From: Granulicella sp.
GTDB taxonomy: Bacteria; Acidobacteriota; Terriglobia; Terriglobales; Acidobacteriaceae
NCBI GenBank assembly: GCA_025408425.1
Contig: JANXYX010000019.1
Location: forward strand, 1 to 64,000
Direction of reading: 5' to 3'
Length of the DNA: 64,000 bases
Of this stretch, positions 16,499 to 26,211 are shown piece after piece (the first letter of the stretch is position 1; each line of letters begins with the position of its first letter). The position numbers and the translations under genes are program-made. The notes under the pieces are model-generated. The model was not told the DNA's origin. It was given only the letters and a program-made list of their open reading frames with translations, and did no database searches.

Positions 16499-17536
16499 TT
16501 ACTGAGGTTTTGGGACGGTTTTGGCGGCTGGAGGCAAGTTGGTGTCGGGTAGAACCGTCTCGCCGATGGCCAGTGGAAGCTGCTGCTGGGCACGACCGTA
16601 GCTGTCGTAGGCGCGAACAATTCGTTGAACGAGGTGGTGCCGAACGACGTCTACGTCTTCGAAGTGGCAGAAGCGAATGCCTTCGACCCCGTCGAGAACG
16701 TGGAGAGCTTCGAGCAGACCGGACTTCTTGGGATTGGGCAGATCGGTCTGGGTGAGGTCGCCGGTGATGACGGCCTTGGAGTTGTTGCCGAGGCGGGTGA
16801 CGAACATCTTCATCTGCTCCATGGTGGTGTTCTGGGCTTCGTCCATGATGATGAAGGCGTCAGAGAGGGTGCGGCCCCGCATAAAGGCGAGAGGTGCGAC
16901 CTCGATGACATTGCTTTCCAGCATCTTGTCGACCTTGAGGGGATCAAGCAGATCGTAGAGTGCGTCGTAGAGCGGGCGAAGGTATGGGTCGACTTTTTCC
17001 TGCAGGGAGCCGGGGAGAAAGCCGAGGCGTTCCCCAGCCTCAACGGCGGGTCGAACGAGAATGATGCGGCTGACCTTTTTGGAGACCAGGGCGGAGACGG
17101 CCATGGCCACGGCGAGGTAGGTCTTGCCGGTTCCGGCTGGGCCGAGGCCGAAGGTCATATCGGACTGCTCGATGGCTTCGACGTATTTGCGCTGGTTTGG
17201 CGAACGGGGTTGAACCATGCGCTTGACGCCTGCGGAGCGCTGCTTGCCGGATTCGACCAGCGAGCGCAGGGTGGTGGACGGATCGGCGACGACGAGCTTG
17301 AGCATGCCGTGGAGTTCGCCGTTGAGCAGATTGACACCGGATTTACGGAGGTAGTCGAAGTCGGCGAAGATGCCGGCGACGCGATCGATTGCGACGGACT
17401 CGCCGGTTACGTGAATGGCATCGGAGCGAAGATCGATGGCGACCTGGAGGCTGTCTTCCATCAGGCGGAGGTTTTCGTCGCGGGTCCCGTAGAGGGGCTC
17501 AATACCAGGCGTGATTTCGATCGCTTTTTTATTCAA
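16499..17536 (-). CDS. ybeZ: PhoH-like ATPase (YbeZ)
   Basis: The 345-residue cytoplasmic P-loop ATPase has a small N-terminal domain (about 1-105). The PhoH core follows: 'SPNQRKYVEAI' (112-122), Walker A GPAGTGKT (132-139), 'IILVRPAVEAGERLGFLPG', Walker B 'AFIIMDEAQNTT' and the sensor 'VITGDLTQTDLP'. YbeZ works with YbeY in RNA processing, and the two genes are neighbours here in the usual order. A short GH16-like remnant and a hairpin lie between them. The C-terminal 25 residues (LPPAAKTVPKPQ) are Pro-rich and unlike the core. Confidence 0.95.
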   Translation of the reverse strand: MNKKAIEITPGIEPLYGTRDENLRLMEDSLQVAIDLRSDAIHVTGESVAIDRVAGIFADFDYLRKSGVNLLNGELHGMLKLVVADPSTTLRSLVESGKQRSAGVKRMVQPRSPNQRKYVEAIEQSDMTFGLGPAGTGKTYLAVAMAVSALVSKKVSRIILVRPAVEAGERLGFLPGSLQEKVDPYLRPLYDALYDLLDPLKVDKMLESNVIEVAPLAFMRGRTLSDAFIIMDEAQNTTMEQMKMFVTRLGNNSKAVITGDLTQTDLPNPKKSGLLEALHVLDGVEGIRFCHFEDVDVVRHHLVQRIVRAYDSYGRAQQQLPLAIGETVLPDTNLPPAAKTVPKPQ

Positions 17537-17991
17537 CTAGGGTCTGACCTCCGTCAGTCGGTACGGTTGGATATTAGATGCATGAGAAGTGGAAAAGAAG
17601 GCGGGCGGGAGGATGCAGCGCGGAGGGTGCGCTTTGTAACTACGACCGGGATGGCTGGTGGTGCCAATCTGGTGTCGAAGATGAGAGGAGATTAGAACGG
17701 TTACCGGACGCCGTCAAGTAGAGATTTCTGAGGATATTCGGAATGGTTCTTGCTGCTCGGCACGGCGGCTGGAAAGAGCATAGGTAAATGCATAATTCCA
17801 CTAACACGGACGGTTCCTGGACTGTTTGCCGCTACGTTTAGCGCCAATGTGGCGTAGACGACGGAAGAGGATAGCTTCGGTTATAGGAAAGCGCGACCGG
17901 GTTGTTTCTGGTGGATGGAATGGCGGGCCTGGTTTGCATTGTGCCCCTGCTCTTCCTGGTTAGAGCGGAGCGGGGACGGTGGGCATTGGGA
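17537..17991. other. Intergenic region upstream of rpsT, no gene seen
   Basis: About 590 bases separate the divergent ybeZ and rpsT genes. The part before the rpsT promoter holds no convincing open frame with start, codon pattern and family match. I saw no tRNA cloverleaf, no repeat and no extended palindrome. Confidence 0.6.
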
Positions 17992-18020
17992 TTGACCTAG
18001 CTGGCCGGATTGCGTAGACT
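17992..18020 (+). promoter_or_regulatory. Sigma-70-type promoter of rpsT
   Basis: TTGACC (17992-17997) and TAGACT (18015-18020) are separated by exactly 17 bases. Both are one or two mismatches from consensus. Transcription would start near 18027, leaving a leader of about 100 bases before the S20 gene. Confidence 0.7.
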
Positions 18021-18125
18021 TAGTGATTGCAGGGATGTAGCGGGCTGTGTTCTTAGCCAGCTCCTACCAGTTTGGACCTGCATCCCATTTCCCCGACATA
18101 CAAGCGGGTTTAGAGAAGAGAGTTT

Positions 18126-18404
18126 ATGGCAAATCATGTTTCGTCGTTGAAGCGCGCACGTCAGACCGTTACCAAGACCGCGGTGAACCGCGCCAACAAG
18201 AGCAAGCTGCGTGGCACTCTGCGCACTCTGCGTGAAGCAATCGCCAAGGGCGATCACGCCGTGGCCACCGAACAGTACCGCGCAACGGCATCGATTCTGG
18301 ACAAGAGCGTCCAGAAGGGCGTACTGCACAAGAACACCGCGAGCCGCTACAAGAGCCGCCTGAATGCGCGCGTAAAGGCTGTTGCTGCGAAGAAGGCTGC
18401 TTAA
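18126..18404 (+). CDS. rpsT: 30S ribosomal protein S20
   Basis: The 92-residue, Lys/Arg/Ala-rich protein starts [17 protein letters not shown], with '[20 protein letters not shown]' and the helical tail '...[19 protein letters not shown]'. This is the full S20 family pattern and length. S20 is a primary 16S rRNA binder. An AGAGAG site lies just before the ATG. The gene is monocistronic, with its own promoter and terminator. Confidence 0.98.
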   Translation: MANHVSSLKRARQTVTKTAVNRANKSKLRGTLRTLREAIAKGDHAVATEQYRATASILDKSVQKGVLHKNTASRYKSRLNARVKAVAAKKAA

Positions 18405-18470
18405 GAAGTAGCCTGTTGCGTTAGCTGATTGTGAACTTCAGATTCACGCTTATCAGAATTGAACTTATCG

Positions 18471-18506
18471 AAGGGCCAGCTTTCCGGGAGACCGGGGCTG
18501 GCCCTT
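18471..18506. terminator. Bidirectional hairpin between rpsT and the propeller-like gene
   Basis: Arms AAGGGCCAGC (18471-18480) and GCTGGCCCTT (18497-18506) are perfectly complementary, with an inner ccgg/ccgg pairing in the loop. T bases follow on the plus strand (TTT at 18505-18507). The hairpin serves convergent genes ending at 18404 (+) and 18510 (-). Confidence 0.7.
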
Positions 18507-18509
18507 TGG

Positions 18510-20141
18510 CTATTGGGACTTGGATTCACCCGGATTGTAGAGGGTGGGTGGCTGGCGGGGTTGATCCGGCGGGGCGTCGCCTGACGGGGCAGGTGGGGCC
18601 TGGGGCTGATGGGGCTCGGGTGCGGGCTGGGCTGGTGTCGCTATAGGCTGCTGCGGCTCTGGTGAAGCCTGGGCTGGCGTCCCAATAGGCGGCTGGGGCT
18701 CGGGTGAAGGCTGGGTTGTTTTCGGTATGGACGTCTGGCTGGCTGCTGAGGCTTGCTTCTTTGCCTTTTCCTGCTGCGAGACTGTTTCGGAGAGATCGAC
18801 AGGAACCTCATTGGGCTCGGGGGCTGCTGCGGCGGCGAGTTGTATCGCAGCCTGATCCTTGGCGCTCAATGGCGGCAGGCGATAGATTTCAATGGCACCG
18901 TCGTGGGTGATGGCAAAGTTCAGACCATCCGGCGAGAAGGCGAAGTTCTGTCCGGCGCGGGCGATGGGGGAGCTCTCCAGGTGGAGTAGTTGCTTGCCGC
19001 TTTCGATCTGGTAGACGTCGACATTCTGCGCGGTGACCTCGGACGAGGAGAGGGTATCGGTGTTAATCGCTGCTGCGACGACGAGCAGGCGACTGAGTGC
19101 GAAGCGTCCTACCGCAGGAGCGTAGGCGAAGTTTGGCGAGAGGTAGGTACCGGAGAGAGTTTGCTCCCACATCTCATCCCCTCTCAGGTTAAAAGCAGCC
19201 AGTTGCTGGCGGGTTCCGCCTCCGCGGCAGCCGAAGGTGATGAATTCACCGGCGCTGACGAGGATGGGATATGGGCGGCAGGTGGAGTCATAGAGGGCGA
19301 GTTGCAGAACCTTGCCTGAGTGCGAGTTGAAGTCGAAGGCCCAGCGCGAATGGCCCTGGTCGAGGATATGGACGTATCCGGTGGCGTTGAGCGGGAGTTC
19401 AACGGGGGCTCTGCTGAGGGCGACACCTGCGGAGCGGGGAATAACGTAGTCCCGCCCGGAGACTGGGGGGGAGAGGCGATAAAAATTGATTTGAACAGGC
19501 CCCCTTGGTTTGGGAGACGGAGCATCGGTTGGCGCGAGGGTTGAACTTTCCTCTATGACCGGCGGTAGCTCAACGGTCTCCAGGGTGAGCAGGTCGGAGG
19601 TGGGGGAGATGAGCACGGCAATGATCTGGCGAGAGGTATGCAGGAAGGGGCGTTCCGCGAAGGGATCTCCGTGCTTCAGGTTGGCGAGGGGTGCGATGAG
19701 AGTGATGAGGTTCTTGACGCGCAGCAGGAACTGGCCGTGGCCAATGCTGAAGAGGTACTGTCCATGGTCGTGCAGCCGCCACTCGGTACGGGCGAGGATG
19801 TGGCCGGAGGGAAGATCGAGGAGCAGGGCGTCGACGATGCGGTCCTGATCGCCTGGTGGGTCGCCGGGGATGCGTTTGATTAGACGGCGAGAACTGAAGG
19901 TGAGCAGAAGGTGGGTGTCGTCAACGTAATGCAGGGTCAACATGGAACTGCCGGCCAGCATATACCGGGTGATCAACGGCTGAAATCCGAGGGGCTCAAG
20001 CGGGATGCGATTGACTGGCTGAGGGTTACGGGCAAAGAGTGGAGTAGAGGCGAGAAGCAGAAGCGCAGCAAGGGCGAAGCAGTGAGCGAAGTAGGGACCA
20101 CGGCGGGGCGTTGCAATCGCTGATGAGGGAACCGGGATCAT
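18510..20141 (-). CDS. Secreted beta-propeller-like protein with Pro-rich C-terminal repeats
   Basis: The 543-residue protein has an N-terminal hydrophobic segment ('YFAHCFALAALLLLASTPLFA', about residues 17-37) consistent with export. The body has repeated beta-strand-like blocks ('LTLHYVDDTHLLLTFSSRRL', 'GQNFAFSPDGLNFAITHDGAIEIYRLP') like WD/PQQ-type propellers. The last 100 residues are low complexity, with about three copies of a 14-residue motif around 'SPEPQQPIATPAQ', ending 'LYNPGESKSQ'. A Lys/Gln-rich patch precedes this tail. I do not recognise a named family. It is probably a cell-surface or periplasmic protein, with the tail as a spacer. Confidence 0.65.
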   Translation of the reverse strand: MIPVPSSAIATPRRGPYFAHCFALAALLLLASTPLFARNPQPVNRIPLEPLGFQPLITRYMLAGSSMLTLHYVDDTHLLLTFSSRRLIKRIPGDPPGDQDRIVDALLLDLPSGHILARTEWRLHDHGQYLFSIGHGQFLLRVKNLITLIAPLANLKHGDPFAERPFLHTSRQIIAVLISPTSDLLTLETVELPPVIEESSTLAPTDAPSPKPRGPVQINFYRLSPPVSGRDYVIPRSAGVALSRAPVELPLNATGYVHILDQGHSRWAFDFNSHSGKVLQLALYDSTCRPYPILVSAGEFITFGCRGGGTRQQLAAFNLRGDEMWEQTLSGTYLSPNFAYAPAVGRFALSRLLVVAAAINTDTLSSSEVTAQNVDVYQIESGKQLLHLESSPIARAGQNFAFSPDGLNFAITHDGAIEIYRLPPLSAKDQAAIQLAAAAAPEPNEVPVDLSETVSQQEKAKKQASAASQTSIPKTTQPSPEPQPPIGTPAQASPEPQQPIATPAQPAPEPHQPQAPPAPSGDAPPDQPRQPPTLYNPGESKSQ

Positions 20142-20269
20142 AGGGCTCGCGTATTACTACTGTAATCATTAAGCGTCAGGATACCGTTCTATGACGTGCA
20201 ACGTGGCGACAACTGGTGTGGGCGATGATACAAAAGCTTGTTGACTGATGGAAACCAGGAGAGATGCAA

Positions 20270-22390
20270 ATGGCGAGTGGACGGATGATGGCAGGATGCA
20301 GATTGGGACGGATTCTTGGGAGAACTGCAGCGATCGCGCTGGTAGTGGGGAGCGCAGGTTTCGCCGCGCAGGCAACGGGTCAGGGCGGGCCAGCGGCACC
20401 GGCAGCGAGCAAGCCGACGCAGGTGTATGTACCGATTCCGGGATTCGATTTGACGTCAGTGGATAAGGCAACTGATCCGTGCAATGACTTCTACAAGTTT
20501 GCCTGCGGCAAATTTGTGGCGAATCACCCCATACCGGCAGACCAGCCAGCCGTGGACCAGTTTTACGCGTTGTACAACGTGAATACACAGTCGCTGCGAG
20601 CGATTCTGGATAAGGCGTCGACGATGGGCGCGGGGCGTTCTGCGGATCAGCAGAAGATTGGTGACTACTTCAAGGCTTGCATGGATACAGACGCGATCAA
20701 CAATAAGGGGCTGGAGCCGATCAAGCCACTGCTGGATGAGATCGACGGATTGACAGGGCCGGAGCAGATTCCGATGCTGGCTGGCAAGCTGCAGCGGATG
20801 GGCGTAGAGGTGTTCTTCAGTTACGGCGAACAACAGGACTTCAAGGACGCGACGAAACAGATTGCGGTCGTCGGTCAAGGCGGCCTGGGGATGCCGGAGA
20901 AGGACTACTACCTGCGGACGGGCGCCAAGGATGAGGCGCTACGTCAGCAGTATGTTGCGCATATCGCGAAGATGCTGACACTGGCTGGGAGTTCCCCTGA
21001 GCAGGCACAGAAAGATGCGACGGCGGTGATGGCGATGGAGACCGCTTTTGCGAAGGCTTCGATGGGTGTAACCGAGATGCGCGACCCGGAGAAGATCTAC
21101 CATCTGCAGCCGATCGAGACCTTCTTAAGGAGCATGCCGGGGGTGGACTTTGACGCTTTTGAGGAAGGGATCGGATCCCCTCGGGTGAGCGAACTGAACA
21201 ACTCGACGCCGGCATTCTTCCCTGCGATGCTTGATGCGGTTCAGGCGACCGATCTGGGTACTCTGAAGGCCTACATGCGGTACCACCTGCTGACGACAGC
21301 AGCGAGCCGGCTGCCGAAGCCGTTCGATGCAGAAAACTTCGACTTCTACGGGCGTAAGGTGTACGGACAACCGGAGCAGGGGGCGCGATGGAAGCGCTGC
21401 TCCAACGCCGTGAATGGTGCGCTGGGTGAGGCTCTGGGCAAGGTCTACGTCGAACAATACTTTGCGGGTGACAGCAAGACGAAGATGGTAGAGATGGTGA
21501 AGGACATCGAAAGTGCGATGGACCGTGACATCGATACGCTGGACTGGATGTCTGCTGCGACGAAGCTGCGTGCGAAGGAGAAGCTACACGGCGTGGCCAA
21601 CAAGATTGGATATCCAGACAAGTGGCGCGACTACTCCATGCTGGAGGTGAAACCGGATGATGCGGCGGGCAATCTGCTGCGCGCCAATGCGTTTGAAAAT
21701 AACCGCCAACTCGCAAAGATTGGAAAGCCGGTGAACCACAACGAGTGGGAGATGTCGCCGCCAACGGTGAACGCTTACTACGATCCCAGCATGAACGACA
21801 TCAACTTCCCTGCCGGCATCCTGCAGCCATCGTTCTTCGACAAGAATCAGGATGATGCGATCAACTACGGCCACATCGGCGCAGTGATTGGGCACGAGTT
21901 GACGCACGGTTTCGATGACGAGGGCAAGAAGTTTGACTCGAAGGGTAACTTGTCGGACTGGTGGACGGCGGACGACACCAAGAAGTTTGAGGAGCGCACG
22001 GACTGCCTGGTGAAGGAGTATGGCAACTTCACCGCCGTGGATGACGTAAAGGTGAATGGCAAGCTGACGCTGGGCGAGAACACGGCGGACAACGGCGGTC
22101 TGGTGCTGGCTTACATAGCTTACCTGGAGCGGGCGAAGATCAACAAGGTTGACCTCTCGAAGAAGATCGATGGGTTTACTTCGCCGCAGCGGTTTTACAT
22201 CGGGTACGCCCAGAACTACTGCGAGAACTCGCGGGACGACAGTGTGCGGAACCAGGTGCTGACCGATCCTCACTCACCGGACCACTTCCGGGTGACCGGC
22301 GCAATCGTGAACCAGCCAGGGTTTGCGGAAGCGTTTGGCTGCAAGAAGGGCACACCGATGGTTCCAGTCAACAGCTGTCGCGTCTGGTAA
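20270..22390 (+). CDS. M13-family zinc metallopeptidase (neprilysin-like)
   Basis: The protein of about 706 residues has an N-terminal export segment ('AIALVVGSAGFAAQA'). The N-terminal M13 domain follows ('DPCNDFYKFACGKFVANHPIP'), and the catalytic domain contains HELTH (His codon at 21893, residue about 542), 'GFDDEGKKFD' and the third ligand motif ENTADNGGL. It ends CRVW, the typical C-terminal tetrapeptide of the family. M13 enzymes cut peptides outside the cytoplasm. Two in-frame ATGs lie 6 bases apart (20264 and 20270). The second sits about 8 bases from AGGAG, so it is preferred. Confidence 0.95.
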   Translation: MASGRMMAGCRLGRILGRTAAIALVVGSAGFAAQATGQGGPAAPAASKPTQVYVPIPGFDLTSVDKATDPCNDFYKFACGKFVANHPIPADQPAVDQFYALYNVNTQSLRAILDKASTMGAGRSADQQKIGDYFKACMDTDAINNKGLEPIKPLLDEIDGLTGPEQIPMLAGKLQRMGVEVFFSYGEQQDFKDATKQIAVVGQGGLGMPEKDYYLRTGAKDEALRQQYVAHIAKMLTLAGSSPEQAQKDATAVMAMETAFAKASMGVTEMRDPEKIYHLQPIETFLRSMPGVDFDAFEEGIGSPRVSELNNSTPAFFPAMLDAVQATDLGTLKAYMRYHLLTTAASRLPKPFDAENFDFYGRKVYGQPEQGARWKRCSNAVNGALGEALGKVYVEQYFAGDSKTKMVEMVKDIESAMDRDIDTLDWMSAATKLRAKEKLHGVANKIGYPDKWRDYSMLEVKPDDAAGNLLRANAFENNRQLAKIGKPVNHNEWEMSPPTVNAYYDPSMNDINFPAGILQPSFFDKNQDDAINYGHIGAVIGHELTHGFDDEGKKFDSKGNLSDWWTADDTKKFEERTDCLVKEYGNFTAVDDVKVNGKLTLGENTADNGGLVLAYIAYLERAKINKVDLSKKIDGFTSPQRFYIGYAQNYCENSRDDSVRNQVLTDPHSPDHFRVTGAIVNQPGFAEAFGCKKGTPMVPVNSCRVW

Positions 22391-22412
22391 AGACTGACCA
22401 TGCGGAGTGCAG

Positions 22413-22444
22413 AAGAGCCATCCTTAGGGGGTGGCTCTTTTGTT
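22413..22444. terminator. Hairpin between the M13 peptidase and GNAT genes
   Basis: An AAGAGCCATCC arm pairs with GGGTGGCTCTT (one G-U), followed by TTTTGTTG on the plus strand. It lies between convergent stops at 22390 (+) and 22451 (-) and can serve both genes. Confidence 0.75.
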
Positions 22445-22450
22445 GTCTGG

Positions 22451-22975
22451 CTAGAGGTATCGACCAAGAACGAAGTCATCATGAAGAGTTGCACCGACGA
22501 GGAACTGGCGGGTTCCGATCTGCTGGAAGCCGTGGCGCGCGTAGAAGGCGAGGCCCGATTCGTTGCCGCCATAGACACCGAGCAACAGGCGGCGCATGCC
22601 GAGAATGCGCGCGTGATCGACCGACCAGTTGAGCAGGGCTGCACCGATGCCGAGCCCCTGGAAACGGTGGAGGAGATAGATGCGCTTGAGCTCGATGTCG
22701 GTGGGTTCGAGGGCGACGGGCAGATCCGGGGGGCATAGAACGGCATAGCCGATGGGGGCTTGCTGGACCTCGGCAAGGCAGAGGTGTGCGTCGGGCGAGG
22801 TGAGCCATGCGGCGTACTTCTGCTCGGCGTGCTGGTGGCGGCAGTGGGCAAGGATGTCGGAGCCGTCGAGGACTCCAGCGAAGGACTCGAGGAAGGTGGC
22901 GGCACCAACGAGGGCGAGGGCCTGCTCGTCGCCGGGGTGGCAGGTGCGAAGGATTGCAGCAGGATCGGACAACAT
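22451..22975 (-). CDS. GNAT-family N-acetyltransferase
   Basis: The 174-residue protein shows the GNAT acetyl-CoA motif A as 'IYLLHRFQGLGIGAALLNW' (Q/RxxGxG/A pattern, about residues 97-115). Motif B follows as 'LLLGVYGGNESGLAFYARHGFQQIG'. GNAT enzymes acetylate amino groups of small molecules, antibiotics, proteins or polyamines; the substrate is not predictable here. It is divergent from the EamA transporter gene with only 61 bases between starts, so the two may share a control region. Confidence 0.9.
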   Translation of the reverse strand: MLSDPAAILRTCHPGDEQALALVGAATFLESFAGVLDGSDILAHCRHQHAEQKYAAWLTSPDAHLCLAEVQQAPIGYAVLCPPDLPVALEPTDIELKRIYLLHRFQGLGIGAALLNWSVDHARILGMRRLLLGVYGGNESGLAFYARHGFQQIGTRQFLVGATLHDDFVLGRYL

Positions 22976-23036
22976 AGGCCTATGTTAGCGAATTAGTGGA
23001 CGGAATAAGTCCTGAGGAATGTGCGAGAGTGGATGT

Positions 23037-23957
23037 ATGGCTGTTTTACAGAGACACCGGGCGCTGGGGTTGGGGGCATGCGCGCTGGCGAGTTCGCTAT
23101 GGGGATGTGGTTTTTTCTTCGGCAAGATCGCGCTGGCGGAGATGGGCTTCGCGCATATGGTGCTGTACCGGTTCTTGTTTGCGATGGTGGCTCTAACGCC
23201 TCTGTTGGTGACGCACCGGCCAGGACTGAACGGACGTGAGTGGGGTGTGCTGCTTGGCGCGTCGTTTCTGGGTGTACCACTGCAGTTTCTGCTGCAGTTT
23301 TATGGGTTGTCACTGACTACGGTGAGCCATGCGTCGTTGATGGTGGGGACGATGCCAGTGATTCTCGCCGTGGGTGCTGCGGTGTTCGCGCATGAGCGGA
23401 TGGATGGGCTGGGATGGCTGGCGCTGGCGGGCTCGACCTGCGGAGCGGCACTGATTGCGCTGGGTGGCAGGCATCACGCCGGTGCAGGTGAGGCCTCGCT
23501 GGCGGGTGATCTGCTGGTGGTGGTGTCACTTGCGATTGCGCTGTTCTGGATACTGTTCAACAAGCAGTTGATGGAGCGTCATAGCCCCATCATGGTGACG
23601 GCGTATGGCCTGCTGCTGGGAACGCTGATGCTGGCGGTGTGGGTTCCGTTGCGGTACGGGATGCCCCCGGTAGCGGGCATTTCGTTGAAAGCGTGGATGG
23701 CCCTGGCGGCCAGTGGCGTGTTGTGCACGGCGACGACCACTCTGCTTTGGAACTGGGGCATGACACAGGTTCCCGCCTCGCAGGCCGGAGTGCTGCTGAA
23801 TATGGAACCGCTGATCGGGAGCTTGCTAGGGGTACTGGTGCTGCAGGAGAAGCTAGGGCCAAGTGCATGGGTTGGCGGTGGATTGATTCTGACAGCCGCC
23901 GTAACACTGACCATGCACAGCAAGACTCGGGTGCGGCAAGGGCTGCCGGTGGCTTAG
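23037..23957 (+). CDS. EamA/DMT-family transporter
   Basis: The protein of about 306 residues has ten predicted membrane helices in two EamA repeats. The first repeat starts 'GACALASSLWGCGFFFGKIAL', the second 'LLVVVSLAIALFWILFNKQLM', and the C-terminal repeat contains the typical 'ASQAGVLLNMEPLIGSLLGVLVLQEKL'. Family members export amino acids or other metabolites. The ATG at 23037 is used because upstream residues (MCESGC) are out of family and GAGAG lies about 8 bases before it. The FUSC-family gene follows after 16 bases. Confidence 0.93.
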   Translation: MAVLQRHRALGLGACALASSLWGCGFFFGKIALAEMGFAHMVLYRFLFAMVALTPLLVTHRPGLNGREWGVLLGASFLGVPLQFLLQFYGLSLTTVSHASLMVGTMPVILAVGAAVFAHERMDGLGWLALAGSTCGAALIALGGRHHAGAGEASLAGDLLVVVSLAIALFWILFNKQLMERHSPIMVTAYGLLLGTLMLAVWVPLRYGMPPVAGISLKAWMALAASGVLCTATTTLLWNWGMTQVPASQAGVLLNMEPLIGSLLGVLVLQEKLGPSAWVGGGLILTAAVTLTMHSKTRVRQGLPVA

Positions 23958-23973
23958 CGGCTAAACTGAAACG

Positions 23974-26139
23974 ATGCGAGTGTTCAAGATCTGCAGCGAT
24001 GCTTTACGGAAGCTGCAGTGGCGGCGCGGTCTGCGGGCGGGCGTGGCGGTATCGGCAGCGATGCTCGTCTGCCACCTGCTGGGTCGTCCGATGGGGTGGG
24101 CTGCGCTGGGTGGGTTTGAGGCGATTCTGGTGGACAACGGCGGACCGTACCGGAGCCGATTGACCACGATGGGAACGCTGATGCTGGGCGGAGCAATAGC
24201 GTGCGTGTTGGGTGCGGTGTCGTCCACACCACTGGCGCTGGCATTTGTGGTGACGGCGGCGTTCTGTTTCGCGATTACCTACGCGCGGGTGATCTCACAG
24301 CAGCTGGCTTCGACGAGTGTGATTGTGCTGGTACTGTACTTTGCAGGATATGGCGGATCGGACCATACGCTCGCCGGAGCGGCGCAGAACGCGTTGCAGT
24401 TTGTGCTGGGCGGAGCGTGGGCGGCGGCGTTGAGTCTGGTGCTGTGGCCGGTTGATCCGTTCCGGCCGGCGCGGTTGGCGGTGGCAGAGTGCTTTACGGT
24501 GCTGGCTGGGTTTACTGCCGGGATAGAAGTGGCGGCTCCTCAGGGTGAGGCGCGGGAAGCGACACGACTGCGAACGCATGAGTTTCAGCGGACGATGCGC
24601 ATCACAATTGAAGCGGCACGCAGAGCTTTGGAGACTACCGCTGCGCGAGCGACCTCACGAACGGTGAGAGCACGCAATCTGACGGTCCTGCTGGAGACGG
24701 CGGACATGCTGTTTCCCGAGACGACTCGCTGGGCCGAACTGGCGGAAGGCGCAGAAGATGCGGTGACGCAAGAGGCGCTTCGGGATAGCTTTCAGTGGCT
24801 AAGTCGAGCAGAAAAAGCGGTGAGCGTAGGGCTGCAACATCAGCCGCCGGATGGTGGAGCTTCGTTCGCACCGGAGGGGTCGCACTCGTTGGAACATGTG
24901 CGAGGACGCGCCGCGATGATTTCCAGTTACGACCTGAGTGGATCGGGGGTGCTGCGCCATCTTGCCTCGGGCGAGCGAGACGCGTTACAGAATATTGAGA
25001 TTGCGTTTGAGGCCGTGCGCGCTGTGTGGAGTGGCGTCGAGATAAGGGCCGGTGGTGCAGCGCAGCGGTGGGCCGGACTTGCCAAGCGCGATGCCACTGC
25101 GACGATGCAGCCAGGGTGGACAGATGGATTGATTGCCAACTGGACCCTAAACTCCGTGATGATGCGACACGCGCTGCGGCTTGCAGTGGTAGGTGGAATC
25201 GATGTGCTGCTGATGCGGACGGTGCATGTCAGCCATGGATCGTGGCTGGCGATGACTTCGATTATTGTGCTGCAGCCATACGGCTCCGGCACACTGCGGA
25301 AGAGTGTGGAGCGAGTGGGTGGCACGATTGCCGGCGGCGTGCTGGCTGCGATGCTGGCGGCGGCAATTCATAGCCAGATTGGCATCATTGCCGTAATTAC
25401 CGTTACGTCAGTGCTGACGCTGGCGACCTATGCGGTGAACTATGCCTGGTTCAGCTTCTTTCTGACACCGACGTTTGTGTTGATGAGCCTTCCGCATCTG
25501 CGCGACTGGCACGTTGCCGGGGTGAGGATGGGGATGACGGCGATGGGCGCGTTTGTAGCGGTGGTCGCGATGCGGGTGCTGTGGCCTGAGCGGGAGCAGA
25601 TGCATCTGGGGCGGCTGCTGGCGCGGGGTGCGGCGGCGGATGCAGCCTATGTGCGGGCGATGCTGCGCTTCTGGAAGCTGCCCGAGGGAGAGCGGCGTGC
25701 TGCCGATCGCGAGTTGATGGCACCGGCACGCAGGATCTGCGGATTGGCCATCAACGATGCGGAGGAGACCGTTGACCGGCTGATGCTGGAACCAAGCTTC
25801 GGGCGATGGACCGCATCAGGTCCGGATGCCAGAGACGTGAACACGCAGGCGCTGACCTTCGTGACCTATCTCCGCAGACTGGCGCGAAGCGTAACGACAT
25901 TGGAGGCCGTCGGAGTTGCGAATGAGGTTGCAGTCGCGCGTGCAGAGGCGGTGGCAACCCGGCTGGAGACGCTGAGCGCGGCAATTGTGGAAGGCAACGT
26001 TGTAGCGACCAAGCCCTCGATCGAAGCAGCTCCGATCGAGAGTGTGACAGGCATTGCGGAGCAGCAGATGCGACGCATGGAGAGGCAAGTCGATGTGATG
26101 GAGCGGGCAGCGCTCGCTCTGGCCCAGGGCGGCAGCTAA
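23974..26139 (+). CDS. FUSC-family membrane protein
   Basis: The 721-residue protein has two membrane halves of about five to six helices (about residues 20-165 and 385-530) separated by a soluble helical region. A C-terminal helical domain rich in Arg/Glu completes it. Key blocks are 'GRPMGWAALGGFEAILVDNGG' and the second-half 'HGSWLAMTSIIVLQPYGSGTLRKSVERVGGTIAGG', which is the FUSC_2/YccS signature. Relatives (AaeB, FusC) export aromatic acids or fusaric acid. It lies 16 bases after an EamA exporter gene. A TAAACT box 6 bases before the ATG hints at its own start of transcription. Confidence 0.9.
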   Translation: MRVFKICSDALRKLQWRRGLRAGVAVSAAMLVCHLLGRPMGWAALGGFEAILVDNGGPYRSRLTTMGTLMLGGAIACVLGAVSSTPLALAFVVTAAFCFAITYARVISQQLASTSVIVLVLYFAGYGGSDHTLAGAAQNALQFVLGGAWAAALSLVLWPVDPFRPARLAVAECFTVLAGFTAGIEVAAPQGEAREATRLRTHEFQRTMRITIEAARRALETTAARATSRTVRARNLTVLLETADMLFPETTRWAELAEGAEDAVTQEALRDSFQWLSRAEKAVSVGLQHQPPDGGASFAPEGSHSLEHVRGRAAMISSYDLSGSGVLRHLASGERDALQNIEIAFEAVRAVWSGVEIRAGGAAQRWAGLAKRDATATMQPGWTDGLIANWTLNSVMMRHALRLAVVGGIDVLLMRTVHVSHGSWLAMTSIIVLQPYGSGTLRKSVERVGGTIAGGVLAAMLAAAIHSQIGIIAVITVTSVLTLATYAVNYAWFSFFLTPTFVLMSLPHLRDWHVAGVRMGMTAMGAFVAVVAMRVLWPEREQMHLGRLLARGAAADAAYVRAMLRFWKLPEGERRAADRELMAPARRICGLAINDAEETVDRLMLEPSFGRWTASGPDARDVNTQALTFVTYLRRLARSVTTLEAVGVANEVAVARAEAVATRLETLSAAIVEGNVVATKPSIEAAPIESVTGIAEQQMRRMERQVDVMERAALALAQGGS

Positions 26140-26211
26140 ATTTAGCTGTGTGCCGGGCAGGCTTGCAAGAGCGCTGGTATGCCGAGGCAAGCGTGATATT
26201 CTCCGGCCATT

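Noticed and set aside
16625..17695. A 356-codon plus-strand frame antisense to ybeZ
   Set aside because: It is the complement of a clear P-loop ATPase gene and has acidic low-complexity translation with no motif.
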